DNA of 64,000 nt from Acetobacter syzygii (GCF_000964225.1 NZ_BAMZ01000008.1:1-64000), one strand, 5' to 3'. Positions 40,488-49,445 are shown, numbered from the stretch's first letter. Notes: generated by a model from the sequence alone, not told the origin. Made by a program: numbers and translations.

Positions 40488-40689
40488 GCTTGCTCTCCTT
40501 GCTTCAGCCGGTTTGGGTCGGGCTGGCTATTCTTATCACTCTAGCGTCAGCCATGCGCGAAAGGGTCGGCCAGTGCAAGCACCAAGGGCTGCCTGCGACC
40601 ATGTTCTGTCATACACGCGGGGCGTGCGCTCCAGCAAACATGGCCTCTGTGGGGCCTGAGTGGTGGCATCTATCCGGAGTGTGTGGGGA

Positions 40690-40987
40690 GTGTTTTCAAG
40701 TGGGGGGGCTTCTGTTGCCCGGTGCCCCCCCGAACCGCGCTTATTGCTTATGCAGCAACAGCGAGCACCTCAGTGTTATCATTGGCACTTGTAAATTTAG
40801 CCCGATAACGGTGGTACAATGCCGGGCAAAAAAGATGTCTTTACTGCGCGTGTCGAGCCTGTTTCGTCCCCATCGGTTCGGGTCTTGCGACCTGAATGTC
40901 TGGTGGAGACGCCGGGTACCGCCCCCGGGTCCACTACGCCTATGCCACATCCCGTTTATTGCCATAGCCGCAAGAAAACTTCCGGCA
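40690..40987 (-). ncRNA. ssrA: Two-piece tmRNA (permuted ssrA), alphaproteobacterial type
   Basis: Read on the minus strand. The acceptor piece comes first (about 40986-40901). It ends with a T-stem CCGGG, loop GGCGGTA, CCCGG, then CGTCTCC and ACCA, the layout of a tRNA 3' half. A 29-base intervening segment follows. The coding piece begins at 40871 with GGGGACG, which pairs with CGTCTCC to make the seven-base-pair acceptor stem (one G-U at position 3, as in E. coli tmRNA). A pseudoknot (GCCCG/CGGGC with TTGTA/TACAA) precedes the tag reading frame at 40786-40748. A GC-rich hairpin near 40706-40731 follows. The 3' end of the coding piece (about 40690-40705) is approximate. No protein gene fits this region. 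Confidence 0.93.
40748..40786 (-). other. tmRNA tag-peptide reading frame
   Basis: Codons GCC AAT GAT AAC ACT GAG GTG CTC GCT GTT GCT GCA TAA encode ANDNTEVLAVAA and stop. With the alanine carried by tmRNA the tag is AANDNTEVLAVAA. The AANDN start and AVAA end match alphaproteobacterial tags (Caulobacter AANDNFAEEFAVAA). Confidence 0.93.
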
Positions 40988-40992
40988 CCCCA

Positions 40993-41021
40993 AACATAGG
41001 GCTGTGGCTGGCGGATTGCAA
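40993..41021 (-). promoter_or_regulatory. Probable sigma-70 promoter of ssrA
   Basis: On the minus strand TTGCAA (41016-41021) and TATGTT (40993-40998) are separated by 17 bases, predicting transcription start near 40986-40988, just upstream of the acceptor piece. Good match to the housekeeping promoter pattern. Confidence 0.6.
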
Positions 41022-41181
41022 CAGTCTGCGCGACTTTCGCGGGTCTTGCGCACTAATTTGGGTATGATGAGGGGGGCGCATCTTTCCTGTTCAGGGCATT
41101 GCCTGCTACAACCCGCGGGCACAGGTGCCGCGGCTTCCGCCTGTGCTGTCTGTTTTTTCTAGCATGGTGGAGATCCTGCGC

Positions 41182-42099
41182 ATGTCACTGACCCAAGAGC
41201 AACGTGCCGAAATTGCGGCCCACGGGCAGGAAACATTCTCCACCCGCCGCCCCACAGTGCCCGCCCTTGAGGCCATTCTGTATGACCCGCAGGAAGTGCT
41301 GGACCACGGCTTTGTGCGTGTGATCGACTATATGGGCGACGATTCCGCCATTGTGCAGGCTGCGCGTGTGTCCTACGGGCGCGGAACGCGCAAGGTGTCG
41401 GAAGATGCGGGGTTGATCCGCTACCTGATGCGGCACCGCCATTCCTCCCCGTTTGAAATGTGCGAGATCAAATTCCACGTCAAACTGCCCATTTTTGTGG
41501 CGCGGCAGTGGATTCGCCACCGTATGGCAAGTGTGAACGAGTATTCCGCCCGCTATTCCATTCTGGATAGCGAGTTCTATCTGCCCGACCCCGCACACAT
41601 GGCGGCCCAGAGCGAGGTCAACCGTCAGGGGCGGGGCGATGTGCTGGCCCCGCAGGCCGCAGCGGAGGTGCTGGACATCCTGCGTGAGGATGCCGTGCGG
41701 ACCTACCGCGACTATGAGCGGATGCTGGATACGGAAAACGGTTACGGCCTTGCGCGCGAGCTTGGGCGCATTAACCTTACGCTCAATACCTACACGCAGT
41801 GGTACTGGAAGATAGACCTGCATAACCTCATGCACTTTCTGGCCCTGCGCATAGACCCCCACGCACAGTACGAAATCCGGGTGTATGCCGAGGCCATGCT
41901 GAAAATCCTGCACGCATGGCTGCCCATTACCGCCGCCGCGTTTGAGGAATACCGGCGCGGTGCGGTTACTTTTTCGGCCTCCATGCTGGCGGTTGTGCGC
42001 CGTATGCTGGCAGGCGAAGTGGTGGAACAGGCCAGTTCTGGTCTGAGCCGCCGTGAATGGGATGAAATGATGGCCACCCTTAAGCCTCCCGCAGGCTGA
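41182..42099 (+). CDS. thyX: Flavin-dependent thymidylate synthase
   Basis: A 305-residue ThyX that makes dTMP from dUMP using methylenetetrahydrofolate, NADPH and FAD. The ThyX signature RHR-x7-S is at [12 protein letters not shown], and a first RHRHSSPFE string precedes it. The C-terminal [15 protein letters not shown] region is typical. ATG 41182 is chosen (GGTGGAG upstream); frame 5' to it is not conserved-looking. Replaces the classical ThyA, which is not present in this window. Confidence 0.95.
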   Translation: MSLTQEQRAEIAAHGQETFSTRRPTVPALEAILYDPQEVLDHGFVRVIDYMGDDSAIVQAARVSYGRGTRKVSEDAGLIRYLMRHRHSSPFEMCEIKFHVKLPIFVARQWIRHRMASVNEYSARYSILDSEFYLPDPAHMAAQSEVNRQGRGDVLAPQAAAEVLDILREDAVRTYRDYERMLDTENGYGLARELGRINLTLNTYTQWYWKIDLHNLMHFLALRIDPHAQYEIRVYAEAMLKILHAWLPITAAAFEEYRRGAVTFSASMLAVVRRMLAGEVVEQASSGLSRREWDEMMATLKPPAG

Positions 42100-42122
42100 G
42101 TGGGGTCAAGCCGCACATTGCC

Positions 42123-42160
42123 AGGCGCCGGAGGGGCTACCCTTCCGGCGCCTGTTTTTT
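42123..42160 (+). terminator. Terminator after thyX
   Basis: AGGCGCCGGA (42123-42132) and TCCGGCGCCT (42144-42153) form a strong stem, extended by GGG/CCC, with a run of six T. Confidence 0.92.
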
Positions 42161-42357
42161 ATTCAGGATATTCTTGGCAAATCTGCCAGAACTTGACGCC
42201 GCTCATATAACCCTGCGGCAAAAACAGGCATGAAGCCGGGGCAGGCAGTTGGCGCGTCGCCTTGTACGCCAGTGTGGCCTGCTGTGATGTGATGCCCGGA
42301 TAAAGCCTGCGCGGTGCTACCATCAGTCCGGGAATTCTGGGGAATAAAGGATAGTCC

Positions 42358-42654
42358 ATGTTGTGTCTGAACCTGCGCTTTGTCCGTACGACTTTTCTGG
42401 CGTTATCTGCTCTGGCTCTGGGGGTGGCAAACCTGCCCGCAGCCCATGCCGACACTGCGCGGGAACAGCAGACCAAAGCCTGCAAGGGCGATGCCCTGCG
42501 CCTGTGCGCCCTTGCCATCCCTAATGAAAAGAAAATTACGGCCTGCATGGAGCGCAAAAAGGATAAGCTCAGCCCGGCCTGCCGCGTTTACTTCAAGGAC
42601 ACACCGGCCCACACGGGCAAATCTGCCAAACAGGCCCACAAGGCCAAACGCTAG
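42358..42654 (+). CDS. Small exported cysteine-containing protein
   Basis: A 98-residue secreted protein. Residues 1-31 are a signal peptide (TFLALSALALGVANLPAAHA). The mature part has four cysteines in the pattern C-x7-C-x12-C-x11-C, which may form two disulfides, and a basic C-terminus. It resembles small conserved cysteine-rich repeat proteins of unknown function in Acetobacteraceae. Not part of a clear operon; a terminator follows. Confidence 0.7.
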   Translation: MLCLNLRFVRTTFLALSALALGVANLPAAHADTAREQQTKACKGDALRLCALAIPNEKKITACMERKKDKLSPACRVYFKDTPAHTGKSAKQAHKAKR

Positions 42655-42681
42655 TTTTTAACGGGCAGGGGGCAGGTCCGG

Positions 42682-42710
42682 ACCGGGCGGGCCGCCTCCC
42701 GCCGGTTTTT
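42682..42710 (+). terminator. Terminator after the small exported protein
   Basis: ACCGGGCGGG and CCCGCCGGT (with one bulge) form a GC-rich stem at 42682-42705 followed by five T. Confidence 0.75.
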
Positions 42711-42735
42711 GCCAGCCCCCTGCTTGTGGCCGGTG

Positions 42736-43896
42736 TTAGTGCGGCAGAACGCGGATCGCTGCGGCAACGGTGTGTGCAATGGCGCGCCAGGCTTTGCCCC
42801 CTTCGCTGTTGGGGGCGCCAATAACAAGCGGTACCCCGCTATCCCCGCTGGAGCGGATGTCGGCCAGCAGAGGGACTTCGCCAAGGAACGGCACGCCCAT
42901 GGCCTCGGCCTCGCGCCGGGCACCGCCATGGCCGAACAGTTCCGTATTGTGCCCGCAGTTGGGGCAGCAGAAGTAGGACATGTTCTCCACCAGTCCAAGC
43001 ACTGGCACCTTGACCTTTTCAAACATGGTTACGCCGCGCCGTGCATCAATCAGGGCAATATCCTGCGGGGTGGATACAATAACAGCCCCGCTCAGAGGCA
43101 CCTTCTGGGTGAGCGAGAGGTGGGCATCCCCCGTGCCGGGGGGCAGGTCCACCACCATAACGTCCAGATCTCCCCAGTCCACATCGGTCAGAAGCTGGTT
43201 GATCGCCCCCATAACCATGGGGCCCCGCCAGATCATGGCTGCTTTTTCGTCCACCAGCATTCCAAGCGATACGGCGCGAATCCCCCATGCCTGCACGGGT
43301 TGCAGGCGGCCTTCCACCACATCGGGTTTGCCGGTTGTTCCCAGCATACGGTGCAGGGAGGGGCCATGAATATCGGCATCCAGCAGGCCGGTTTTCAGCC
43401 CTTCCATACCCAGTCCTACAGCAAGGTTGACCGCTGTTGTGGACTTGCCTACCCCCCCCTTGCCAGAGGCCACGGCAATAATGGTTTTAACACCGGGCAG
43501 CACAGGAGTACCCGGTGCGGGGGCGGCCCCCCCCAAGGGGCGGTGGCCTGCGCCTGCGGCCGGGCGTGCCGGTGCGGCGGCAGGGGGCAGGGACCCGGCA
43601 TGGCCGCCGGGTTGGGGGTCTGGCACACCGGCCGGGCGGTGCGCGGTTAAAATAATGGTGGCGCTGGTCACGTTGGGCAGGGTTTGCAGTTTTTTGGCTG
43701 CATCATCACACAGGGCGGACAGGGCAGATGCCTGCTCCCGCGGGACGGTCAGGGTCAGGGTCAGGCGCCCCCCGTCATCCACGGTGCAGCTTTCCAGCCG
43801 TCCGGCACTGGCAAGGGAAAGCCCCGTCTGTGGTGCTTTGACAGTGCTGAGCAGGTCCATCAGGGTGTCAGGAGAAAAAGGGGCTGTCTGCGCCAA
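42736..43896 (-). CDS. mrp: Mrp/NBP35-type iron-sulfur cluster carrier ATPase
   Basis: A 386-residue Mrp (ApbC) protein that carries and transfers [4Fe-4S] clusters. Residues about 1-95 are a MIP18/DUF59 domain, then a Gly/Pro/Ala-rich linker, and a P-loop ATPase with deviant Walker A GKGGVGKSTTAVNLA. The cluster-binding CxxC is in YFCCPNCGH. The family also includes YlxH/FlhG-like proteins, but the CPNC motif and DUF59 domain fix this one. Confidence 0.95.
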   Translation of the reverse strand: MAQTAPFSPDTLMDLLSTVKAPQTGLSLASAGRLESCTVDDGGRLTLTLTVPREQASALSALCDDAAKKLQTLPNVTSATIILTAHRPAGVPDPQPGGHAGSLPPAAAPARPAAGAGHRPLGGAAPAPGTPVLPGVKTIIAVASGKGGVGKSTTAVNLAVGLGMEGLKTGLLDADIHGPSLHRMLGTTGKPDVVEGRLQPVQAWGIRAVSLGMLVDEKAAMIWRGPMVMGAINQLLTDVDWGDLDVMVVDLPPGTGDAHLSLTQKVPLSGAVIVSTPQDIALIDARRGVTMFEKVKVPVLGLVENMSYFCCPNCGHNTELFGHGGARREAEAMGVPFLGEVPLLADIRSSGDSGVPLVIGAPNSEGGKAWRAIAHTVAAAIRVLPH

Positions 43897-44111
43897 GGGT
43901 CTGGTCCTGTACTGTGGGGTTATGTCGTGCTGTATGGTGGCAACAGCAGCGCAGGCGTTCCGTCAAGGGCGTTTGGGGGTATAACGCCTTTTTTCCTGCC
44001 CCGTCGCCCATAAAGAAACCGCATTTTTTCTGGCACATACAGGCCGGGATGGGTAGAGGTGCAGCCAAAGGCTAACCGGCGGGCGGGGCAGGCCCGTGCC
44101 GAAAGGGTAAG

Positions 44112-45365
44112 ATGCAGGCACACACGGACAAGGCGAATACACCACACTCCGCACCACAGCCCACTTCCGTGGTGCAGACGCACGGTGCGGATGGGGGGGC
44201 GGGGGCAGCCTCCTCCTCCCCCGCTACGGCCGCACCTGCACGCAGCCGCCGCGACCACAGGATTGACGCCCTGCGCGGTGCCGCCCTGCTGATGATGTTC
44301 ATCGACCATATTCCCCAGAACCTGCTCAACCGCTTTACCATGCGCAACGTTGGCTTTGCCGATGCGGCAGAGGTGTTTGTGCTGCTGGCGGGGTATGCCT
44401 CCTGGCTGGCCTATGGGCGGGGCTTTACCAAATATGGGGTTCTGCCCACCCTGCAACGCCTGTTCAAACGCTGTGTGCAGCTTTACATCGGCCAGACCAT
44501 TATGGTCATGGCCTATGTGTTTACGGTGCGCGGGTGGCGGCACTTTACCCCCGTATCGGTGGATTATCTGGAACCCGAACTGGCCCACGGTCTTGGCTGG
44601 ATCTGGCGGGTGATGATGTTTGATGCGCTGCCCAGCAACCTCAACATCATGCCGCTGTATCTGGTGTTGCTGACCGGCTTTCCCATTTTTTACCTGCTTA
44701 TGCGTATTCACCGCTCATTGGCGCTTCTGCTGTCCGGTGCGCTCTGGATGCTGGTGAACATGGACCCGGAGCTGAATTTTCCCAACTGGCTGGACCCTGA
44801 TGGCTGGTATTTTAACCCCCTTGCGTGGCAGTTCCTGTTTGCTCTGGGGTTAACGGCCTCGGCCGAAACCCAGCGCCGTGGCCGGGATTTTGCCCGTGTT
44901 CCCGCCCTTGTGGCGCTGTGCTGTGTTTATTTGCTGTTTTCCGCCCTTCAGGCTTTTCCGTGGACCTTGTGGGGCCTGCCCGACCTGCGCCCCTTTGGGG
45001 ATGCACTGGCTCCGGCCAAAAGCTGGCTCTCCCCTTTGCGGCTGTTTGATGTGATGGCCATTTTCTACCTCGTTCAGTCTTCGGAGCGGGCGCGCCACTG
45101 GGCGGCCCACACATGGGCGGGGCAGGAGCTGGCCCGTGTAGGCCGCCATTCGCTGGAAGTGTTTGTGGTCAGCACCATACTGGACCTGTATGCGCGCCTT
45201 ATCTTCAGCACCTTTGGGGAGGGCTGGGCCTTGCAGGTGGCTGTGAATGTGGTGGGGCTGGCTATTCTGGTTGGTCTTGCCTCATGGTTGGACCGCCGGC
45301 GCAATAATGCGGCGCGCAGGCCAGCAGGCGGGGGTGCCGCCGTACCCAATGGTGCAAAGGGGTAA
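44112..45365 (+). CDS. opgC: OpgC-family membrane acyltransferase
   Basis: A 417-residue integral membrane protein with about ten helices. After an N-terminal, Ala/Pro-rich disordered stretch (1-45) comes the OpgC hallmark RDHRIDALRGAALLMMFIDH. OpgC modifies osmoregulated periplasmic glucans with succinyl groups in enterobacteria; related proteins form a larger acyltransferase family, so the exact acyl group and acceptor are inferred. Overlaps no gene; 109 bp before degP. Confidence 0.88.
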   Translation: MQAHTDKANTPHSAPQPTSVVQTHGADGGAGAASSSPATAAPARSRRDHRIDALRGAALLMMFIDHIPQNLLNRFTMRNVGFADAAEVFVLLAGYASWLAYGRGFTKYGVLPTLQRLFKRCVQLYIGQTIMVMAYVFTVRGWRHFTPVSVDYLEPELAHGLGWIWRVMMFDALPSNLNIMPLYLVLLTGFPIFYLLMRIHRSLALLLSGALWMLVNMDPELNFPNWLDPDGWYFNPLAWQFLFALGLTASAETQRRGRDFARVPALVALCCVYLLFSALQAFPWTLWGLPDLRPFGDALAPAKSWLSPLRLFDVMAIFYLVQSSERARHWAAHTWAGQELARVGRHSLEVFVVSTILDLYARLIFSTFGEGWALQVAVNVVGLAILVGLASWLDRRRNNAARRPAGGGAAVPNGAKG

Positions 45366-45474
45366 GGCAGGCATGGCGGAATGGGGCTGTGACTTGCGGT
45401 CTTGCCACACCATGAATAACCTTTGCTCCCGTTGTTTGAGAATTGTCCTGTTCCGGCAGAAAGTTGTGTTGTCC

Positions 45475-47004
45475 ATGCGTGTGTCCGTCCGTCTGTTCTG
45501 CTCTGTTTCTCTTTCCACCCTGCTGGTTGCGGGTGTGGGGCTGAGCACGCCGCTCCTTGCGGCAGAAGCTCCGGTACCTGCGGTGGTGGCGGCTGGTGGC
45601 CGTGCGCCAGACAGCTTTGCCGACCTTGCCGCCAGACTGCTGCCCGCCGTGGTCAATGTTTCCACCACCCAGACCGTGCGGGAAGCTGATTCGGAAGAGG
45701 ATGACGAGGACGATCAGCTCCCCCAGATGCCCAATTTCCCTCAGGGTTCACCGTTCGAGAAGTTTTTTCATGACTTCATGAACCGTCAGACAGACCCTAA
45801 CGCCCCACCAAGGCGGATGCAGGCGCTGGGGTCGGGCTTTATTATTGATCCCACGGGTTACATTGTGACCAACAACCATGTGATCCGTAAGGCTGACCGC
45901 ATAACCGTTACCTTGCAGGACAATACGGTCCTGACCGCCCATGCCGTAGGGCATGATGACCGCACGGATCTGGCGCTGCTGAAGGTGGATAGCAAAAAGC
46001 CGCTGCCTTTTGTCAGCTTTGGCGATAGCGAACACCGCAGGGTGGGGGACTGGGTGCTGGCTATTGGCAACCCGTTTGGTCTGTCCGGTACGGTTACGGC
46101 AGGCATTATTTCCTCCCGCGGGCGCAATATCGACCAAGGCCCGTATGATGATTTTATCCAGACCGATGCGCCCATCAACAAGGGCAACTCCGGCGGTCCG
46201 CTGTTTGATATGGATGGCAATGTCATTGGTGTGAACACCGCCATTTACTCGCCGTCTGGCGGGTCGGTTGGTATTGGTTTTTCCATTCCTTCCAACGAGG
46301 CACGGACCGTGGTGGAGCAGTTGCGCAAGACCGGCAAGGTCTCGCGCGGGTGGCTGGGTGTGCGCATACAGAACGTAACGCAGGACATAGCCGATGGTCT
46401 GGGCCTGACCCCCGCCAGTGGCGCACTGGTGGCCGGGGTGGAAAAAGCGGGACCAGCCGACAAGGCCGGGCTTAAAACGGGCGATGTAATCCAGAGCCTG
46501 AATGGCCAGCCGATTGAGGGCAAGGCTCTGCCCCGCCTGTCTGCCCAGTTGCCCGTTGGCACGCAGGCCAAACTGGGCCTGTGGCGGCATGGCAAGGTTA
46601 TGGACGTTCCCGTGACCATTGGTGCCCTGCCCGAAGCCCCGGAGGAAGCGCCTGCCAAACCGGCACCGGCTCCCAAATCCGCCGCATCGGTCAGCTTTGC
46701 GGACTTTGGCTTTACCGTTGGCCCACTGGATGCGGCGGGGCGGCAGAAATACAACCTGCCTGCCAGCCTGAAAGGGGTGCTGGTCACCAGTGTTAAACCA
46801 GACGGCACGGCAGCCGACCGGGGGCTGAAGGAAGGCGATGTGATTACCGAGGTCCAGCAGGCCGAGGTTGGCACACCCGGCGCACTCAAACAGCGGGTGG
46901 AGGCTGCGCGCAAGGCCAAAAAGCGCTCGGTTCTGCTGCTGGTCCACGATTCGGATGGTCTGCGCTGGATTCCCTTCCCCCTTAACGCGGAGGACACCCC
47001 CTGA
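45475..47004 (+). CDS. degP: Periplasmic serine endoprotease DegP/Do family
   Basis: A 509-residue HtrA-type protease-chaperone. A signal peptide covers about residues 1-27 (ending LLAAEA). The trypsin-like domain has the catalytic triad His135 (TNNHV), Asp165 (DRTDLALL) and Ser239 (GNSGGP). Two PDZ domains follow, with a Pro/Ala linker between. ATG 45475 is chosen for the signal peptide; ATG 45412 is an in-frame alternative. The stop is immediately followed by the FUSC gene frame. Confidence 0.95.
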   Translation: MRVSVRLFCSVSLSTLLVAGVGLSTPLLAAEAPVPAVVAAGGRAPDSFADLAARLLPAVVNVSTTQTVREADSEEDDEDDQLPQMPNFPQGSPFEKFFHDFMNRQTDPNAPPRRMQALGSGFIIDPTGYIVTNNHVIRKADRITVTLQDNTVLTAHAVGHDDRTDLALLKVDSKKPLPFVSFGDSEHRRVGDWVLAIGNPFGLSGTVTAGIISSRGRNIDQGPYDDFIQTDAPINKGNSGGPLFDMDGNVIGVNTAIYSPSGGSVGIGFSIPSNEARTVVEQLRKTGKVSRGWLGVRIQNVTQDIADGLGLTPASGALVAGVEKAGPADKAGLKTGDVIQSLNGQPIEGKALPRLSAQLPVGTQAKLGLWRHGKVMDVPVTIGALPEAPEEAPAKPAPAPKSAASVSFADFGFTVGPLDAAGRQKYNLPASLKGVLVTSVKPDGTAADRGLKEGDVITEVQQAEVGTPGALKQRVEAARKAKKRSVLLLVHDSDGLRWIPFPLNAEDTP

Positions 47005-47120
47005 TTGCCCTTTTAACGGGTAAGCGCGCCCCGGTACTGGACGTAGGGCGGTATTGCCCATGGCTTGCACGGTGGCTGAGCAACGCGACCGTCTGCCAGA
47101 CCGTACGCCTGCTCAGTGCT

Positions 47121-48080
47121 GTGGGGGTTGCGGGGTTTGTGGCATGGCTGACAAACCTGCAGGAACCGGGCTGGGCGCTGATTACCTCGGTCATTGTAAC
47201 CCAGAACAGCATTACGGACACAATCTCCAAGGGGCGTGACCAACTGGTTGGTACGCTTATTGGGGCTACGGTCAGTATTGTGCCCATTACGCTGCTTATG
47301 TTCCTGCACTGGCCGTTGTGGGTGGCATTTACCATTGCATTTGTGCCGCTGGCCATTCTGGTCTCCTGGAAGCCAGAAGCCCGCATGGGCGTGGTCACCC
47401 TTATGGTGGCGATTCTCTTTCCGAGCGATAATGACCCCTACCTGCGCCCGATCGAGCGTGTGCTGGCTATTCTGATCGGGGTGGGGTCTGGCACGCTGGT
47501 CACTTACCTTGTGCTGCACGAACAGGCCCGGCGTGATGCGTTCCGCAATGCCGCCCTGACGGTGCGCCAGATTGTGGCCATGCTGCAAAAAGCCCGCAGC
47601 GGGCATGTGGAATGGTCGGTCATTCAGGACATGAATGACGAATGTGCCGCCTCCCTGCGCAAGGTGCAGGCTGCACTGGAGGAGGCCCGGCGCGAACACT
47701 GGCGGCCACTGGATGAGCGCGACCCCATGCTTGCACGCCTGCCCCCCAGTATCCGGCAGTTGCAGATGGATGCGCTGGTGGTGGCGCGCGCCATACTGGT
47801 GCTCCCCCAGACCGCCACCCCGGAGGAGCTGGAGCAGGCGGCCAGCGTGCGTGCTGGCATGTTGCGTGGATTCCAGTGGATTATCCAGCGCTGCGAGAGC
47901 GAGGCCGTGGCCCGCACGGGGGATGAATACCGCGTTGCAGCCGAAGTGATGGCCGCTTTGCCAACAGAAAATGAAACGGCAGACCCGATCATACGTTTTG
48001 TGGTGGGTATTCTGCTGACGGACCTGAGGCAGCTCATCCAGCTTCTGGGTGAGGATGATTCGGACCGCGCAACCCCGTAA
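47121..48080 (+). CDS. FUSC/aromatic acid exporter-family membrane protein
   Basis: A membrane protein of at least 319 residues with four to five N-terminal helices (from GVAGFVAWL) and a long cytoplasmic helical region (about residues 130-300), the architecture of FUSC proteins related to AaeB. It probably exports hydrophobic acids. The listed start is the first normal start codon, GTG 47121, but the frame is open upstream to 46986 and encodes a sensible N-terminus (CPWLARWLSNATVCQTVRLL). No ATG, GTG or TTG exists there; see findings. Lies directly after degP on the same strand. Confidence 0.82.
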   Translation: MGVAGFVAWLTNLQEPGWALITSVIVTQNSITDTISKGRDQLVGTLIGATVSIVPITLLMFLHWPLWVAFTIAFVPLAILVSWKPEARMGVVTLMVAILFPSDNDPYLRPIERVLAILIGVGSGTLVTYLVLHEQARRDAFRNAALTVRQIVAMLQKARSGHVEWSVIQDMNDECAASLRKVQAALEEARREHWRPLDERDPMLARLPPSIRQLQMDALVVARAILVLPQTATPEELEQAASVRAGMLRGFQWIIQRCESEAVARTGDEYRVAAEVMAALPTENETADPIIRFVVGILLTDLRQLIQLLGEDDSDRATP

Positions 48081-48149
48081 CCAAAAAAGCTCCGGCTGGC
48101 GCAGGCCCCACGCCCGCAGCCGGGGCGTAAGCAATAAAGGGGCGTAAGC

Positions 48150-49133
48150 ATGGTGGCGCAGCATAATCAGGTTGTTCGGGTGCATCAGACAGGTGGGCCG
48201 GATGTGCTTTTGCCCGAGTTCGTATCCGTTCCTCTGCCCCACAGGGGGGAGGTGCTGGTACGGCAGGAGGCGATAGGCGTTAATTTTATCGATACGTATT
48301 TTCGGAGCGGGCTGTACAAATTCCCTGACCTGCCTGCCATACCGGGCATGGAAGGGGCCGGGGTGGTAGAAGCCGTGGGGGCCGATGTTGTGGGCCTGAG
48401 CGTGGGAGACCGCGTGGCCTACGCCGGGGTGCTGGGGGGGTACGCCCAGTACCGGCTGATTGCGGCTGACCGGCTGGTTATTCTGCCTGATGGACTTTCC
48501 ACCGAGGTGGCCGCCTCCGTTATGCTGCGTGGATTATCCGCCTATATGTTGCTCTGGCAGGTCCACCGCGTGCGGGAGGGGGAGAGTATTCTGGTTTACG
48601 CACCAGCGGGCGGCGTGGGGCAGTTGCTGTGCCAGTGGGGGCATTATCTGGGTGCGCGGGTTATTGGCGTGACCTCATCGGAGCATAAGGCGCAGATCGC
48701 ACGGGCCTGCGGGGCGGCGGATGTGCTGGTGGGGATGGATAACCTGCCCGAGCGGGTGCGGGAGCTGACTCAGGGCGCCATGGTGCCCGTTGTGTACGAC
48801 AGCGTAGGCCGCGCCACGTTTGAGACCAGCCTGTCCTGCCTTGCTCCGCGTGGGCTTATGGTCAGCTATGGCAATGCGTCCGGCCCGGTTACGGGGGTGG
48901 ATGTTGGGGTGCTGGCGGCTAAGGGCAGCCTGTATCTGACCCGCCCCACGCTTTCCAGCTATATTGGCACGCGCCCGGCGCTGGAGGCGGCAGCACAGGA
49001 GCTGTTTGCCATGCTGGAACAGGGGGCTTTGCGCCCGGCAATCGGGCAGCGTTTTGCACTGGCGGAAGCCCACAAGGCGCATGAGGCGTTGGAGGCAGGG
49101 ACCACGACAGGCAGCACCATTCTGCTTCCATAA
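48150..49133 (+). CDS. qorA: Quinone oxidoreductase, zinc-free MDR family
   Basis: A 327-residue NADPH:quinone oxidoreductase of the QOR type. GroES-like N-terminal domain with AIGVNFIDTYFRSGLY and NADPH-binding AGGVGQLLCQWG (about residues 152-163). No zinc-binding cysteines are visible, as expected for QOR. The family reduces quinones and some enones by one or two electrons. Sits 69 bp after the FUSC gene and may be co-transcribed. Confidence 0.93.
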   Translation: MVAQHNQVVRVHQTGGPDVLLPEFVSVPLPHRGEVLVRQEAIGVNFIDTYFRSGLYKFPDLPAIPGMEGAGVVEAVGADVVGLSVGDRVAYAGVLGGYAQYRLIAADRLVILPDGLSTEVAASVMLRGLSAYMLLWQVHRVREGESILVYAPAGGVGQLLCQWGHYLGARVIGVTSSEHKAQIARACGAADVLVGMDNLPERVRELTQGAMVPVVYDSVGRATFETSLSCLAPRGLMVSYGNASGPVTGVDVGVLAAKGSLYLTRPTLSSYIGTRPALEAAAQELFAMLEQGALRPAIGQRFALAEAHKAHEALEAGTTTGSTILLP

Positions 49134-49272
49134 GTATTTTGCGCGTCTGGCATGAAGTGGCGCGGCATTTATGGATGTGAGATGGCATGACGTGGCGCGC
49201 CATATACGCTACACAGAAAAAGAAACGCCCGACCCGTGTTGGGTGGAACCCCATATTGAGGATGCTCAAGAC

Positions 49273-49374
49273 ATGGCAAAATGCCCCAAATCCCCCTGTG
49301 CACGCGGCATTCTGGCACTCGGCCTGATCGCAGCGGTTGTGTATTTCATCCGCAAAAAGAAGTGCTGCGGCTAA
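49273..49374 (+). CDS. Very small cysteine-rich membrane protein
   Basis: A 33-residue product from ATG 49273. It starts with a short cysteine-containing segment (AKCPKSPCA), then one membrane helix (ILALGLIAAVVYFI) and ends KKKCCG. A TTGAGGAT precedes the start by about 12 bases. The frame is open further upstream (ATG 49171) but that part looks unlike a protein start. No recognised family. Confidence 0.5.
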   Translation: MAKCPKSPCARGILALGLIAAVVYFIRKKKCCG

Positions 49375-49413
49375 TCCGGCGTCGGGTTCGTTCCTGAACG
49401 CCCGACATACGGT

Positions 49414-49445
49414 AAAAACCCGTCTGGCCCACCAGACGGGTTTTT
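49414..49445 (+). terminator. Terminator after the small membrane protein
   Basis: CCCGTCTGG (49419-49427) and CCAGACGGG (49432-49440) with flanking AAAAA/TTTTT form a 14-bp stem with a 4-base loop. Confidence 0.93.

Noticed and set aside
42159-42557. 132-codon open frame on the minus strand next to thyX
   Set aside because: It overlaps a terminator and the better-supported small exported protein gene on the plus strand.
45412-45474. Longer DegP start at ATG 45412
   Set aside because: The typical signal peptide begins at ATG 45475, and the extra 21 residues would put non-signal sequence in front of it.
45748-47070. 440-codon open frame on the minus strand opposite degP
   Set aside because: Antisense shadow of a well-supported protease with all catalytic residues.
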